From Anthoceros angustus (lineage: Eukaryota > Streptophyta > Anthocerotopsida > Anthocerotales > Anthocerotaceae), in NCBI GenBank assembly GCA_010909165.1, contig VJWM01000025.1:1736001-1800000 (forward strand): a DNA stretch of 64,000 nt, read 5' to 3'. The notes beneath the pieces are model-generated. The model had not been told where the DNA came from and made no database searches. It was given only the letters and a program-made list of their open reading frames with translations. Numbering within the stretch: the stretch's first letter is position 1; the number at the start of each line of letters is the position of its first letter. This document shows, piece after piece, positions 1 to 12,039 of the stretch. The position numbers were made by a program, and so were the translations under genes.

Positions 1-801
1 CCCGAGGTCTCGCAACAACTGGAGCCGCAGGCTGGTGGGGAGCAAGGCCAGGCGGGGCTCCGTAAATCTGCCCCCCTTGCATGGGCGGTGAAAGCCCTTG
101 CGATGGAGCATTCCCGTGCTGCACATTCGGCCAACGAGGAAACGTCAGATTTGACATGGTACTCGACTCGCCCTTCCTCCTCCCCTCGCCAAAGGCACAA
201 AGCATGCAGAAATGCATGCAAATGCGGAACAACTGTGGGATCTGTGCTCACCGTGCTTCCAGCAGAGCGGCCGTCCCGAGACATGTCTTCCTCATCCCTG
301 CCTCTCTTCCCCAGCAGAGCTTCCGAGGCGGCGGCGTCTCCCAAGCTCGCCATGGGGGGCGGGGAACTCCTCCCACATAGGGTTGCCGCCATGTGGGAGC
401 GATGGGCGGAGGAGACTGATCCCGAGGAGCCTGCTGCTGCTGGCCCGGGAACCTTCGCTGCCACTGCTCCCGACGGAGGAGATCTCTGCAGCCTTCCGGA
501 ACCCGGTGCCAAGGCTGCACGTACCACAAGGTGAGGCCAGGAAGAGGAATCGGATGCCGATGCGGGCTCGGCTCCGGGAAGCGAGATGATCTTCACTCCA
601 GGAGAAGGAGGAAGAAGGTAGAAGAAGAAGGAGAAGGTTTTGGAAAGCCATGGTTTGTTTTATCTCGTACCTGGAAGGTCTTGGTGATGGAGTTGATGCT
701 GGTGCGGGAGCCGGGTGACCATGCTCGGGTCGTGACGCCTGTCCGTGCCGTAGTGTAAGCTTTCTCCTGGAGGCAAGAGGGACATGGTGAAGAGCTTGGG
801 C
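1..801 (-). pseudogene. Second, partial copy of LRL bHLH exons 2-4
   Basis: This segment is a near-identical direct copy of 1684-2485. It carries the end of exon 2 (CDS ending at about 671), exon 3 (about 253-517) and the start of exon 4 (117 downward), and it runs off the window edge. Exon 1 and the first part of exon 2 are missing, so by itself it is 5' truncated. Differences from the other copy are almost all one-base indels in G or C runs near 113, 183, 360, 445 and 475. This copy keeps the exon 4 frame ([16 protein letters not shown]) that the other copy breaks, but breaks exon 3, which the other keeps. It is either a true tandem duplication or an assembly artefact. Confidence 0.8.
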
Positions 802-802
802 A

Positions 803-3800
803 GGGGCTCCATGGGCTCCTCCAGCCGTCTGCGGCCTGGGACCATTGCTGGAGATGGCAGTGGCCAGTGATATGGGCATCAAACAGAGTCCCTTGCTTTG
901 CAAATACTGCATGGCAGAGCCCATGTCCTGCTCCATCAAACGTGCCACCTCCCGTTCTGTCAAGGCAAGCCCTCCGAAGCTGGACCCGAGGCTCCACCAC
1001 TGCGACCAATGCTTGCAGCCACAAAGCTGCTGGGCCCTGATGACAAAACAAAGTGGGAGCAGGTGTCAGCGAAGCTCACATAGCCCGGATCTCTCAGCAG
1101 GGATGCACCCCCATGGTAAGTATACAACTACCTCGGAAGGGAGATCTGCGACGAGGGGAGCCACAGCACCAGCTCCACCGAGCCTGCTCATGCTCAGCAC
1201 CTGCGAAAGTCGGAAGCAGTACATTTCATTTCATTTCATGTCATATAATGAAATGCATGTCACACCTTCACGCAGATCCTCTAGAGACCTGCTATCACTT
1301 TGGGTCAGAGGCAAGTCAGTCATTACCTTGACTTGCAGCTGCAGAAACTTGACGTAGTCTATGATCTCGTCAAGCATCGAGGCCTTATCAGTCTGCAGAA
1401 CGTGAACACAAACAGACAGTGAAGAAGCAGGAAGCAACATCCCATGCGAGCAGAGAATGCAGAAACAACCACAAGGCGCTACCTTGTTGGAGTTGGGGAC
1501 GAGGTCTTGCAACGCCTTCATCCTTTCAGCTATCCTTTCCTGCGAAGCTGGTGACCCAACACGACAGGTTATCCCACGCTCTCCAGTCCGGCCAAACAGC
1601 TGCACAGGTGCGATACAGCAGCGAAAGCCATACCCGCTCTGCAATGCTGTGCGGGTCCGTAGCTTGACCACGCCGTGCACGAACCCGAGGTCTCGCAACA
1701 ACTGGAGCCGCAGGCTGGTGGGGAGCAAGGCCAGGCGGGGCTCCGTAAATCTGCCCCCCTTGCATGGGCGGTGAAAGCCCTTGCGATGGAGCATTCCGTG
1801 CTGCACATTCGGCCAACGAGGAAACGTCAGATTTGACATGGTACTCGACTCGCCCTTCCTCCTCCCTCGCCAAAGGCACAAAGCATGCAGAAATGCATGC
1901 AAATGCGGAACAACTGTGGGATCTGTGCTCACCGTGCTTCCAGCAGAGCGGCCGTCCCGAGACATGTCTTCCTCATCCCTGCCTCTCTTCCCCAGCAGAG
2001 CTTCCGAGGCGGCGGCGTCTCCCAAGCTCGCCATGGGGAGCGGGGGAACTCCTCCCACATAGGGTTGCCGCCATGTGGGAGCGATGGGCGGAGGAGACTG
2101 ATCCCGAGGAGCCTGCTGCTGCTGGCCCGGGGAACCTTCGCTGCCACTGCTCCCGACGGAGGGAGATCTCTGCAGCCTTCCGGAACCCGGTGCCAAGGCT
2201 GCACGTACCACAAGGTGAGGCCAGGAAGAGGAATCGGATGCCGATGCGGGCTCGGCTCCGGGAAGCGAGATGATCTTCACTCCAGGAGAAGGAGGAAGAA
2301 GGTAGAAGAAGAAGGAGAAGGTTTTGGAAAGCCATGGTTTGTTTTATCTCGTACCTGGAAGGTCTTGGTGATGGAGTTGATGCTGGTGCGGGAGCCGGGT
2401 GACCATGCTCGGGTCGTGACGCTCGTCCGTGCCGTAGTGTAAGCTTTCTCCTGGAGGCAAGAGGGACATGGTGAAGAGCTTGGGCGGGGGCACGGAGCCT
2501 GCATCCGGTGCTGTGGAAGCGGCTCCGGCATTGGCATCGTAGTCCCAGCTGGTGCGGCCTCCGATTTCAGACCACGGGGAAGAGAAGGAGAACATCTGAT
2601 CCAAGAAATCGTCCATGGCAGGAGGCGGATGCGGGGGCTGATGCTCCAGCTGCTCCAGGTGGAGAGACGGCTGGTGCAGGGACATCATTCCCGCCATGTG
2701 CATGCTGCCGGTGCCGATTGCGGAAGTGTGGAGTCCGGCGAGGGCAGATCTGAGGCCTCCTCCTGTGGGAAGATGCGGAGGCCGTGTGCTCAGCACAGAA
2801 CCCTGGTGCATATCACCCGGGGGGAAGCCGGGCGACGGGGCCAGTGCACTCAGCGTCGCCTGCACCGAGGCTAGATTCGGGAACGATGTCAGAAGCGGAG
2901 CATCTTGGTATCGCTGCTGCTGCTGCTTCAAGCTTGAAGTTCCAGGAGTGGCGAAGTCAGGCAAATGCTGTGGTCTGCATCAGCATCAGGCGATTGGCAT
3001 CAAAAGCTGCGACAGAAAGAGAGCCTGGTGATGGTGATGACAGACGACGCTTTCATCCACAGCCCAAGTCCCTGTCTCGACCCTCACACAGAATCGAGTG
3101 GCGGAGCTAGAGATCTGGACACGGGTGCAGACAATTCTGCGTGCATGCGCCATCGCCATCCATCAAAGGCTTGACAATGTGCATTGTCAAGTAGAAGGAG
3201 GAGACAAGTAATGTGCGCCACAACAAACATAGCTCCTTGTCCAGTAAACCACGCCGGACTCAAGCTAAAAGACAGACACGCACATGCCATTGTTGTGGAC
3301 CTGTGGAGACCCTGACAGCGACGAGCTGGAAGTGGCAAGATACTGGTTCACGGACATGAAACATGACAGGGAAGTTGTGTGAAGAAGGAGCCAGCTTGAG
3401 ATGGTTCAACAAGCGAGATAGTCCAGATGAGACACAGCTAGTAGCTAGCGAGCTCTGGCGACAACGGGAATTCCCACTGGCCGGACACTGCATTCTAATA
3501 CCCAGAAGCGGCAATGCGTAATTGCGGCATTTGTCTCTGGGCCAACTGCCTACCAATGCTACTGCATTTCCATTGCCATTGCCGTTGCCATTACCATTAC
3601 CATTACCAGTTCCGCCATCGCACGCACTCTTGACTACTAGGCAGCAACGGGGCAGGGTATCATATAATTTTACGCGAGGCAGCAAAAGACAGGCAGCACA
3701 GGCAGCAGCAGATTGAAGCCAGTGCAATTCAGGACAAGGACTAGCACTGGTGCTGGAATTGAGATCCGTCGGAGAGAGTGAGAGAGAGAAATGTATCGAG

Positions 3801-4176
3801 AGCCATGGATTTGAGCGACTACTACGACAGCACTGCCAATCCAGGCTAGTACATGGATCCAGCGGCGAAAGCAACAAACTGCACACAAATAGACAGACAA
3901 AACAGGCAGGCAGGCAGAGCAAGGATGGAGGAGATCTTACAGGGAGAAGGAAGATGCGAAATGCTGTTCTGGTTGCAGGTCTGAGTGGGCTTGCAGAAAG
4001 GGATTGCTGACGCCCAGGCCTGAGCCAGCAGAAGTCGGGGAGGCAGCGGCGGGAGCAGGAGCAGGAGCAGGAGCGGGAGCGGGAGGAGAATGCGAGGGAC
4101 CCGGGGCGAGAGGGTGCTGGGTTTGGCTCTGCTGCTGCTGGGGCTGGGGCTCCTTGTGTTCGTAGTCATGTGACAT
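803..4176 (-). CDS. LRL: LRL-class bHLH transcription factor, frame broken in several places
   Basis: Nuclear DNA-binding regulator of the LRL/UNE12-type bHLH group, which in land plants controls root-hair or rhizoid growth (family knowledge). Exons read by eye: 3941-4176 (starts MSHDYEHKE), 2355-2974 (contains [13 protein letters not shown]), 1933-2198, 1634-1800 ([20 protein letters not shown]), 1483-1547 (helix 1 and loop, ending LVPNSNK), 1327-1392 ([20 protein letters not shown]), 1132-1200 ([17 protein letters not shown]) and a C-terminal exon at about 803-1000 ([19 protein letters not shown]). Family reading needs one extra base near 1795, 1540 and 970, so the frame as given is broken. 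The C-terminal exon has no stop before it runs into a second copy of exon 2. Identity of the bHLH block is near certain. Whether the gene is functional or the consensus has base-count errors cannot be decided here. Confidence 0.88.
1684..2485. repeat. Direct repeat partner of 1-801
   Basis: Head-to-tail duplication with an offset of 1683-1684 bases. Identity ends sharply at 801/2485, inside coding exons on both sides. The unit is therefore about 1.68 kb and continues to the left of the window. Confidence 0.93.
2975..3940 (-). other. Large first intron of the LRL bHLH gene
   Basis: Donor gtaag on the minus strand at 3936-3940 and acceptor cag ending at 2975. Splicing joins SFSL to [11 protein letters not shown] in frame. 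The intron contains a CCATTG/CCATTA hexamer run at about 3570-3609. I see no coding content in it. Confidence 0.75.
3570..3609. repeat. CCATTG/CCATTA hexamer microsatellite
   Basis: About six consecutive hexamers with one-base variants, inside intron 1 of the bHLH gene. Confidence 0.85.
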
Positions 4177-7100
4177 GGTCAGCAGGAGCCTCTCTCCCCA
4201 GCAGGCTCCTCCTCCGAATCCTGCCCCCTCCGCCCGGGAAGATGCATTCTCTCTGCTCTCTCCAGCCGCTGCGGCCGATGCTGAATCGGATGCCGGGGCG
4301 GGCCTGGGCTGGGCTGGGCTGGGCTGGAGCAAATCCCAATCCCCAATGCGCTTTTGCTCCCGCCAGACCCAGCCCCGATCGAGCAGCGCCCAGTCAGTCA
4401 CTTGCTCTCGTCACTGTACCCCAGGTAAGCAAGCCCCAGGAAGCGACAAGACAGCCAACGCCAAAGCCCCGAGCTCCCATTTCTCCACAGTGTCTCTCAC
4501 AAACCACAAACCACAAACCACAAACCGGCCCCGCCCATCGCCACATTGCTATGAGCATTAACTATGGCTATGGCCTTCTTAATTCCTTGATAAGTGGCAG
4601 TGTGTGCAGGAGTACAATGATCAAGGCAACAAGGCGGCCAGAAAATAAGCAGCTCTGGCGTTGCTTGAGCGCCTGAGCTTGAGCACGGCAGTTGCAGCAA
4701 TGTGTGGTTCTCATGAGTACTCCTACCTACGTATCACCACGCCCTCCCCTTTACCATTTCTATATACATTTCTGCCTCCGTGCCACATATCTGCCCTACA
4801 CTCATCCCAGTAGCAGCCCAGACAGCCCAGGAGACAAGCGCGTCCCACATATAATCTATGTACTTTGGCCGGCCATGTGTGATCAAAAGTGGGCTCGGTG
4901 CATGATGGGTGCGTGATGCGTGCATGACACATACATAGGATGTGCACATGTATGTTTATAGGAAGCCTGCTCCCTGCACAGGAGCTGAGGAGACGACACT
5001 GTGCACATGGACACTTGGAAAGGGACGACAGCTCATGGCAGGAGCCCATTTAAGGCTTGGCCTTGGGCCCCTTGGCGTTGCCCCACCTCAGGGAATATGC
5101 GTATCCCGGAGGGCTAATGTGTCGCTGACGGAGCTTAGGACACAAAATCTTAGCAGGGACAAGGGTGGCACAAGATTACCTTCAGAGAATATCATCGGAT
5201 GTGATGGGGTTACATAGATATTATCAGTACAGTGTGTGTGCATAGCGCAGGCCCGCAGGCTGCACCAGGAGGGCTGGGGGGGCCACTGTTGGGGCAGGGC
5301 CCCAGGAACAGGGAGGGAGGGAGGAAGGGGAATCCATCAGTTTTGGGGAGGAGGGCGGACGAGTTCAACCCTGGGGCCCAGCCAGGAGCAGGGTTGCGCA
5401 TGCACCTCAAAACATGTTGTAAATGCCCACAAAATGTGATGCAGATCTTGATAACAGTATCACGTCAGTGTGTGTAATAGCGGCAGCAGCTGCAGAGTCG
5501 CTGATGATATTCCATGGGTGAATAACAAAGGCAGGGCAAGACAACGGTCATAAAGAAGGAGGAAGAATCTTGGCAGAGAAATGGAAAAACTATTGCAGAG
5601 GCTGGCCGAGCAGCTGCTGCCGCGCATGCACTGCCTCTGCCACTGTCACTGCCATCCCCTGAGATCTGAGATTGTATGTAATTGTTGTATGTACTTCGGG
5701 ACGCCCCGCATCCCGAGACAATTTTCGTTGCACCCGATTCCCCCACAGGCGCCCGGGCCAGGCAGGCAGGGGCCCATCGCTCATGCTAAATACATATTCC
5801 GACAGGTTTAAGCTCACGAATGATGAATCCCATTTGGCCCATTCCATGTAACACCAGCTTTGCCTCAGAGAGCTGAGGCTCTGAGCAGCCCAGGTACCGG
5901 ATTAGGTAGGGTCAGGCAGTGTAAATGGGGGCATTGATGACCATCCTCCGCCCGGGACCCGGGACCCGACTCCCGAGCCCTCATGCCAACAGGATGTCTT
6001 AAAAAGCGCCTACAAGGCCAAGCGCACAGCACACGAGACAGCACAAGTCTAGCCCTGGCCCTTTTTATTACCCCCCATCTGCTGTGATAAGCTCTGCTCT
6101 GCGCAGAGCGCACTCCTGCTCTGCCCACAGCCAAGTACATACATGTCTGCCTTCAACCAGATTCCTCCTTACCGCTTGCGCTTGCACCCTCGGCCCCTTG
6201 CCCTGGCAGGCCCCATCAATGCAGCTCCGGCTTGCCCTGTTCAAGTACTGCCATCCCAGGACAGTAGTTACCAGTACAGTCCTGTACTCCGTTTCCCCTC
6301 CTGGCATCGCTCCCGAAGAATTGTTTTCCCTTCCGGCCATGGCTCACGCAGGCATCGTAGAGCGAGCTTTTGATGGGTGGATTCCATGAGCCAACCTTTT
6401 GGTATCCAACATAAACATTCTCCTCACACCTCCCGATGTACATATGTATGTAACACCGATATGAATCCGGGTGTCTGGAGTTCATGGGTGGCATTGGTGG
6501 TGCATTCAATTCCTGTTCCTGTTGCTTCCCTTCCGTTGCAATGTACATATGCACAGTATGGGGAAGTAGTGGTCATTATCTTGAACTCGAGGAAACTCAT
6601 CAAGGTAAGATCGGTGTTCATACCTACAATCACTTTGAGATGCCCCTCGCCCCTCGTTTGGGATGCCATAGCCAGGAAATGGAAAGGCCATGGTGGTGAT
6701 TACCCACCAAGGACATCGAAAGGCCGTGGTGGTGATTTGTGGGGAGATACTAACGTTCTGTTGTCATACATGGCTGAAGCTTATTACAGTAGGATGAGTG
6801 GATTCCTTGGTGTGTACGGAATTGTCGGCGGTATAAATAGACACCTAAATAGGTGAGGGCTGAAGGCGAGGCTGGAAGTTGCAATCTCCAGGGCTGGAGG
6901 AGAGGCTGGAAGAAGCAATCTCCACGTCTCCACATCCATGACAAGTTGCAAGCGCAGCTTTTTGCATGGGGAGCGTCGAGAGAGAGGAGGCGGACGGGAT
7001 TTGTCGGAAGCCCGATTCAGTCCCCTGTGGACAGTGCACCCGGCTCCGGCTACTGCCCATCAACAGTCTGCGCCCTAGTAGCCCGCGTGCATGCACCCGT

Positions 7101-8955
7101 GACCCGTGATTGCAGCCGGCATCACTGGGTTATATCCCCTGCGACGTGCCTGTGCCCGCTTGCTGGACTGGACTCGCTTGCGCGCATGCCCGTCGCTGCC
7201 ATGGCCCATGGCCCCCCCCTCTTGTTGCCCTTTCGCCTATTGCAATGTACGTGATAGCTTCCTCAGCCTGCCCTCATTTTGTGATTGAATCATCACCCTC
7301 TCATGAGCGGCTTGGCCTTTCTGCTGCCCTTTTTCGTTACACTAAAGAATGGCGTGATTCACGGGGCAGGCATGCCTGCCAAGATTCCAGACTAGGTATG
7401 AAGGCTCTCCATTTGCCTTCCCTTCACAAGGACGAGACCTCCTCCTATTCGCTTGCTTTCTTTGAGGGTTTAGGGTTACAACTTGCTTGCTTGTGATAAA
7501 AGCATACCAGTCTGTCGATGGAGCATTGGAGTGAGTATGCATGTAGGATTGTCCGACGCCGGACATGTGTAACAACCAAATGATAAGGAACTATGTATGT
7601 AGGTTACAGTAACCTTGAGGCTCTCAATCACAAGCCAATCACAAGCCCTTCTTGATTGGCCCTCTTTTCTTTGCAAGGGTTGCCCGTGATTGAAGCAGTG
7701 GAACTACTGTGACTGTGGCCTGCCAAAGATTTTGCGCCAGGAGTTTGTCCTAAGTCGATACCTGCAACTGTGGGCAATCAATCATACAGCTCCATGCTTT
7801 ACAGTACCTGGCTCTAGGGCCTGCCCAATAGTGCGGCAATCATACAACCTACCCCACGCATGCAGAGCAGAGCAGAGCTATGGACTATGGAGATGGCATC
7901 AACTACCTGTCCAGTTGGGTGCAACGAGTCACAAGCTGCCAACGCTTTTGCCCCCTCTCCTTCTCTTACACGCAAGGCCCCAAACCTAAAACGCCTAGGC
8001 TCCATCCAGCGCACAGCCGAGCAGCCCTAAAATTGGTGTCTCATCAGCCTGGCTGTACTCTAGACCAGCTTGCATGTGAGGCTGTACTTCCCAGGGAAGC
8101 CGTCACGCCCCGACTTGCCATTCCTGGCCGCCCTCTTCCGGTAGTCTGTGTACGATGCCGTGCTCCACCGCCCACCTACATACTTATTTTCCCACTGGGT
8201 ATGCTTTGTAGTACGACCGGATTCGACTTCCAGCCTGGTCAAACCACGACAAATGGTGCTACACCACATGCCTGCTGGCCTCCCATATGTCGAGATGCAT
8301 CTCGATGCTTACAGCAATCGTTTGGAACTTCACTCCATCCTTACTGCCACAGTTTTCTCATCTGCAGCATACTCAGCTTCTTGGGCATTGCAATGCCACG
8401 CATGTCTGCTCTACACTAGCTAGTACAACACCCAGATTTGCGGTTGGAAGGAAAGGGATTGCTGCTTCCATCTTCTTTGATCTGTCTTCTATCCTACTCA
8501 ACGATGACCCACTTCCATTTCCAACTGAAAATTTGCTCCTTCTCCTGCGTATCAAAGCTCTGGTCAGAACCTTCTCCAATGCCCACAATCGGAGCGAGGC
8601 TAGTACTTCATGATCCTATTACTGATGAAATCCCTTGGCAAGCCATGAAACAAGGCAGCTTCGCCTAGTGTCCATCAGTCTGCATCTGAGTGCCTTAGCC
8701 TGTTTTGCCCCGCATCCATTCCCCTGCTTTGCGAAAGCTCGGACCATCGGGTAGCACATGTTGGTACCAATCGAATCCACAAAGAAAAACGAACCACCGC
8801 TAATATTATAGGATTAGGTACTAAGATGTAAAATAAATGGGAATCACTCACCTCCTGCAGCTGTATCATGACAAGAGTGTAAACCCAGTGTATCGGGTTC
8901 AGTGCCTTTGATGTTTGCAGTTCTCTTCTTTCGTCTCTGATCAACGGATCCCCTA
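4177..8955. other. Gene-free stretch upstream of the bHLH gene
   Basis: About 4.8 kb with no protein I recognise on either strand; open frames are short and without family features. The first 500 bases are GC-rich and include a four-fold CCACAAA run at about 4500-4526, consistent with 5' UTR and promoter of the bHLH gene. A TATAAATAG motif lies at 6832-6840 on the plus strand, but no credible coding exon follows it. Confidence 0.6.
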
Positions 8956-8959
8956 CGGC

Positions 8960-10100
8960 AGTCAGAGCAACATAGCAGTGTAGAATGCAAGCCCAAAGCC
9001 TTTGGACGTTGTTGTGCTTGGGACGGCACGAGAACTGACTTGGAAATACGTGATCCTGCAAGCGAAGTTATGAAGGCCTTTCCCGATTGGCGACGAAGGA
9101 GGTGGGCTGTGGTGAAGCAGCTGGCAATGTTTGCAAGGGCAGACCAGAGCTTTCTGACAATAGACTCTGTCCGAAAGAAAGGCAGAACTATGCCAGGCTG
9201 AGCAATTACCCACAAATGACATGTGCGACGGAGGACAAGCATCAAAAGTACTTGGGAATGACAAGAGGGTAACTGTTGAGGGTAGTCTCACGTTGCAGTT
9301 CCCATGATGAAGGCAGCTGATGAAGACTTCTCAGCATTGGAACATGTAGACGATCTTTGCTCCATTGCTCCTCCATGGCCTCAGCCCTCTCATCCAGGTA
9401 TTGCTTGTGATGTATGCACATAATGATTTGCTCAAACAATGCCTGTCAGTTGCTGGGAAGAACTTTGTTCTACGAGAAGTCACCTTGCCCGTTTACACGC
9501 AGTCAGCATAAAAACTCTGTGATTTATAAAGCTTGCAGGTTCCGGATGGTGCAATACTTCACACTTCAGCTTCTGATAATCCTCTTCGAACAGGACTGTC
9601 TGGGAGAGACCTCGTCCAGGCAGACGCTTAAGCTTTACTAGAGTATGTGGGGTGTGGTATGGAAATGCTGTGCTCCCTGCCCGTGGCTAATCTCACCTGA
9701 TCGATGAACAGGAGATGTCGAGGTATTTCAGTTTGCGACCTGATTCACTTTTTATCCTCCACATCAACACTAGCTGCTGCAACCACTTTTCCAAGTACGA
9801 CTTCGACCTTTGTTCTACGAACATTTGTACACTCTTCGTAGAGGGTTGGCTCTGTCCGAAGCCTTCTTAGGGTTGATGAGACAGAAAAGATTACCCGCTG
9901 GAGCACGATCTTGTCAGGCTGAATTCTGCCTTCGTGAACCATGGCGATTGGATTGAGAAGCCTCTGGTCCACTTCCATGCTGAGAAGGATCATCCCATGC
10001 TGGTGAGTCTGACAGTGGCCACAGCCAAGATATGAAGCTTGCAAGTTGTAGTCCTCGTACTGTTGAACCTGCTTCAGAGCGCATTTACCAAGGCTTGAGT
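8960..10100 (+). pseudogene. Unprocessed ABC1K kinase pseudogene fragment
   Basis: Stretches resemble the intact ABC1K gene at 14120-15450 in the same order and orientation. The segment 9100-9400 matches exon 2 (shared words include cagctggcaat, atgaaggcagctg and ctccatggcctcagccctc). The segment 9570-9770 matches exon 3 including its start (acaggact-tctgggagag) and the encoded FSLRP region. The segment 9860-9960 resembles exon 4. The intron between exons 2 and 3 is retained, so this came from DNA duplication rather than retrotransposition. Reading frames are destroyed by indels and stops. The outer ends are diffuse. Confidence 0.75.
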
Positions 10101-10255
10101 TCTGTCGCTACTTACATGAGCACATCTAAATATGGAGCCGCCACAGATCGCTTGTGATAAAAATCCCTTCTCCAAACTCAGAACGGCCTCTTGCAGTACG
10201 AGAATCCTACGCTCCATCAACCCTTCGCAAACCAACAAGTTAGAAACGATCATCA

Positions 10256-11571
10256 ACACGCTGCACGCATCGTGCGCGTTCTACGCATTCGAGGCATACC
10301 AGCCCAAAGTGGAATACGTTACCAGGAAACGAGCCTAACTAACGTTTCCGTCGCCTGATGACCTGGAGCAGCTCGGCACTTGGCATGGGAACTTACTGCA
10401 TTTTGCCAGCTTAATGTTCACCATAATTCAAAGAATGGCACGGAAAAAGAACATATGTACCTATCACTGGCGCATGATTTACTCTCTTGTGTGTCTACCT
10501 ATAAGCTGTTTGTAGGTCTTAGGGCATTTACACATTTCAGGGGCAAGTCTTTTAAAAGCATTTTATTTATATATAGTTGTATTCAAAACATCTTCTTCTT
10601 ATCATGAATAAAAAGTTAAATATTTTTTTCCAATGATTGTTCCATATGATATTCTGTATGATATGTGCACCCAGTTTTGAACTGAGGTCTCCAATGTGTG
10701 GGACTAGAGTGATAACCAACTACATCATCCAGACAAGATAAGATGTATAAGTCGAGTAGTGACAATTACATATGACTACTTTCAAAAGAAAAGCTTGTGA
10801 TATGAGTGTCCAATGATTCAGACATTGAACATATAAATGTAAGGTTGCAGAACAATCGAAAACGAAAATGCAAGAGACAAGCATTTATAAGACACGTAAA
10901 TGGCTGTAAAACAAATATGTAAGAGATAATGGAACAGAAATATTTTAGGTGGTGAAAGGATAAATCAATGAACATCATATACTTCTCTCTTAAACCATTT
11001 GAAGACTTTTGAAAAAAATCAAGTTGAATGCACATGCACGTTTGTAATTATCCGACATGTGTTATAGCATGCTTCTTTTAACCATGAATACTCTACACAT
11101 AAGAGTCATTGGGCTGAATCATTCGTCAACATTGCAAATAATTTTCTAATTATTTGCGAGCAAAAATATTAGGTATAGCTACTCTAGCCTCCAAAAAAAT
11201 GTTCTAATTATTTGCAAAAAAAAATAATAGGTATAGCTAGTATGGCCTCCATAAAATTAGACTACGTAATTGAACTTTGCAAAGTTGGCATCCGTTCCCG
11301 ATATATGAATTTATAAAAACTATAATATACTCATATGAAAAATATCATCTCGTGAAAATGTTCTCATTGGAGACTGTTTGATGAATTTTATGAGCATTTT
11401 TCTATAGTTGAATATAATTGATTGATAACATATCAAAATCTGAAGAATTTGACAATGTTGAATGATTACATACCAATACTTCAAGAAACTATGTATAAGA
11501 AATACATATTTTTGCGATTACCACTTGCATAAGAACATATACTTTACACATTTTAGTTCATTCATGTTAAC
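10256..11571. other. AT-rich intergenic stretch
   Basis: No gene seen apart from the degenerate tRNA-like segment at 10667-10736. A roughly 65-bp unit is repeated twice at about 11140-11252 (shared words ttctaattatttgc and aggtatagct). Confidence 0.6.
10667..10736 (-). pseudogene. tRNA-Val(CAC)-like pseudogene or SINE remnant
   Basis: On the minus strand the segment starts gtctggatgatgtagttggt and continues ttatcac, matching the D-arm and A-box of plant valine tRNA. It carries CCACAC at the anticodon-loop position and a T-arm-like ttcaaaactggg. The 3' acceptor strand does not pair with the 5' GTCTGGA and the T-stem is imperfect, so it is unlikely to be an active tRNA. A tRNA-derived SINE head is the alternative. 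Confidence 0.6.
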
Positions 11572-12039
11572 TTAGAGTGGTAAAGGTGCATCAGGAGATA
11601 AGCAAAAGTCTAATGGTTTTATAGTTGAATATTTTAGTGAACAATCTTGTACAACAAGCGTACCACTGATTGGTACACCTCCACAAATACCATACAGAAG
11701 TGATTTTCGGACTTCATCGAGACAATAAGCACACCATTGTTTTGTCTTTTTTTCTCTTGCAAAACAATTAACGAGTCCCCACAAATTAGGGCCCATAATT
11801 CCAAGTGCAGTAGAGTATTGGGCTTCATATGGAAGTTTCCCGGAGTCAAAGCGGTTAATACCTGTTTGAACAAGTAGTTCAATTGTATTACCAATGAATA
11901 TACCCAAAGGATCGGTTGGAAAAACAACAATACCACACACCTTTTCAATTGGAGTCATTTCAAGTTCTCCACTTATAAGTAAAAATAACATGAACAATAT
12001 GCATAAACTTATACATGATCTCACAGTTTTCATCTTCAT
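11572..12039 (-). CDS. Secreted Gnk2-homologous (DUF26) domain protein
   Basis: Single-exon protein of 155 residues. Residues 1-24 form a basic-then-hydrophobic signal peptide, so it is predicted to be extracellular. The core resembles the cysteine-rich Gnk2/stress-antifungal domain: GLVNC, then a C-X10-C-X2-C group (CFAREKKTKQWCAYC), then GICGGVPISGTLVVQDCSLKY, which parallels the GGRV-LDGC-LRYE end of the domain. The usual spacing is C-X8-C-X2-C, so this is a slightly divergent member. Ginkbilobin-like proteins bind mannose and inhibit fungi; that role here is inference. No kinase or membrane segment follows. It stands alone in AT-rich DNA. Confidence 0.8.
   Translation of the reverse strand: MKMKTVRSCISLCILFMLFLLISGELEMTPIEKVCGIVVFPTDPLGIFIGNTIELLVQTGINRFDSGKLPYEAQYSTALGIMGPNLWGLVNCFAREKKTKQWCAYCLDEVRKSLLYGICGGVPISGTLVVQDCSLKYSTIKPLDFCLSPDAPLPL

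Noticed and set aside
6832-6840. TATAAATAG as promoter of an unseen gene
   Set aside because: No coding exon or conserved protein follows within several hundred bases; a chance motif is likely.
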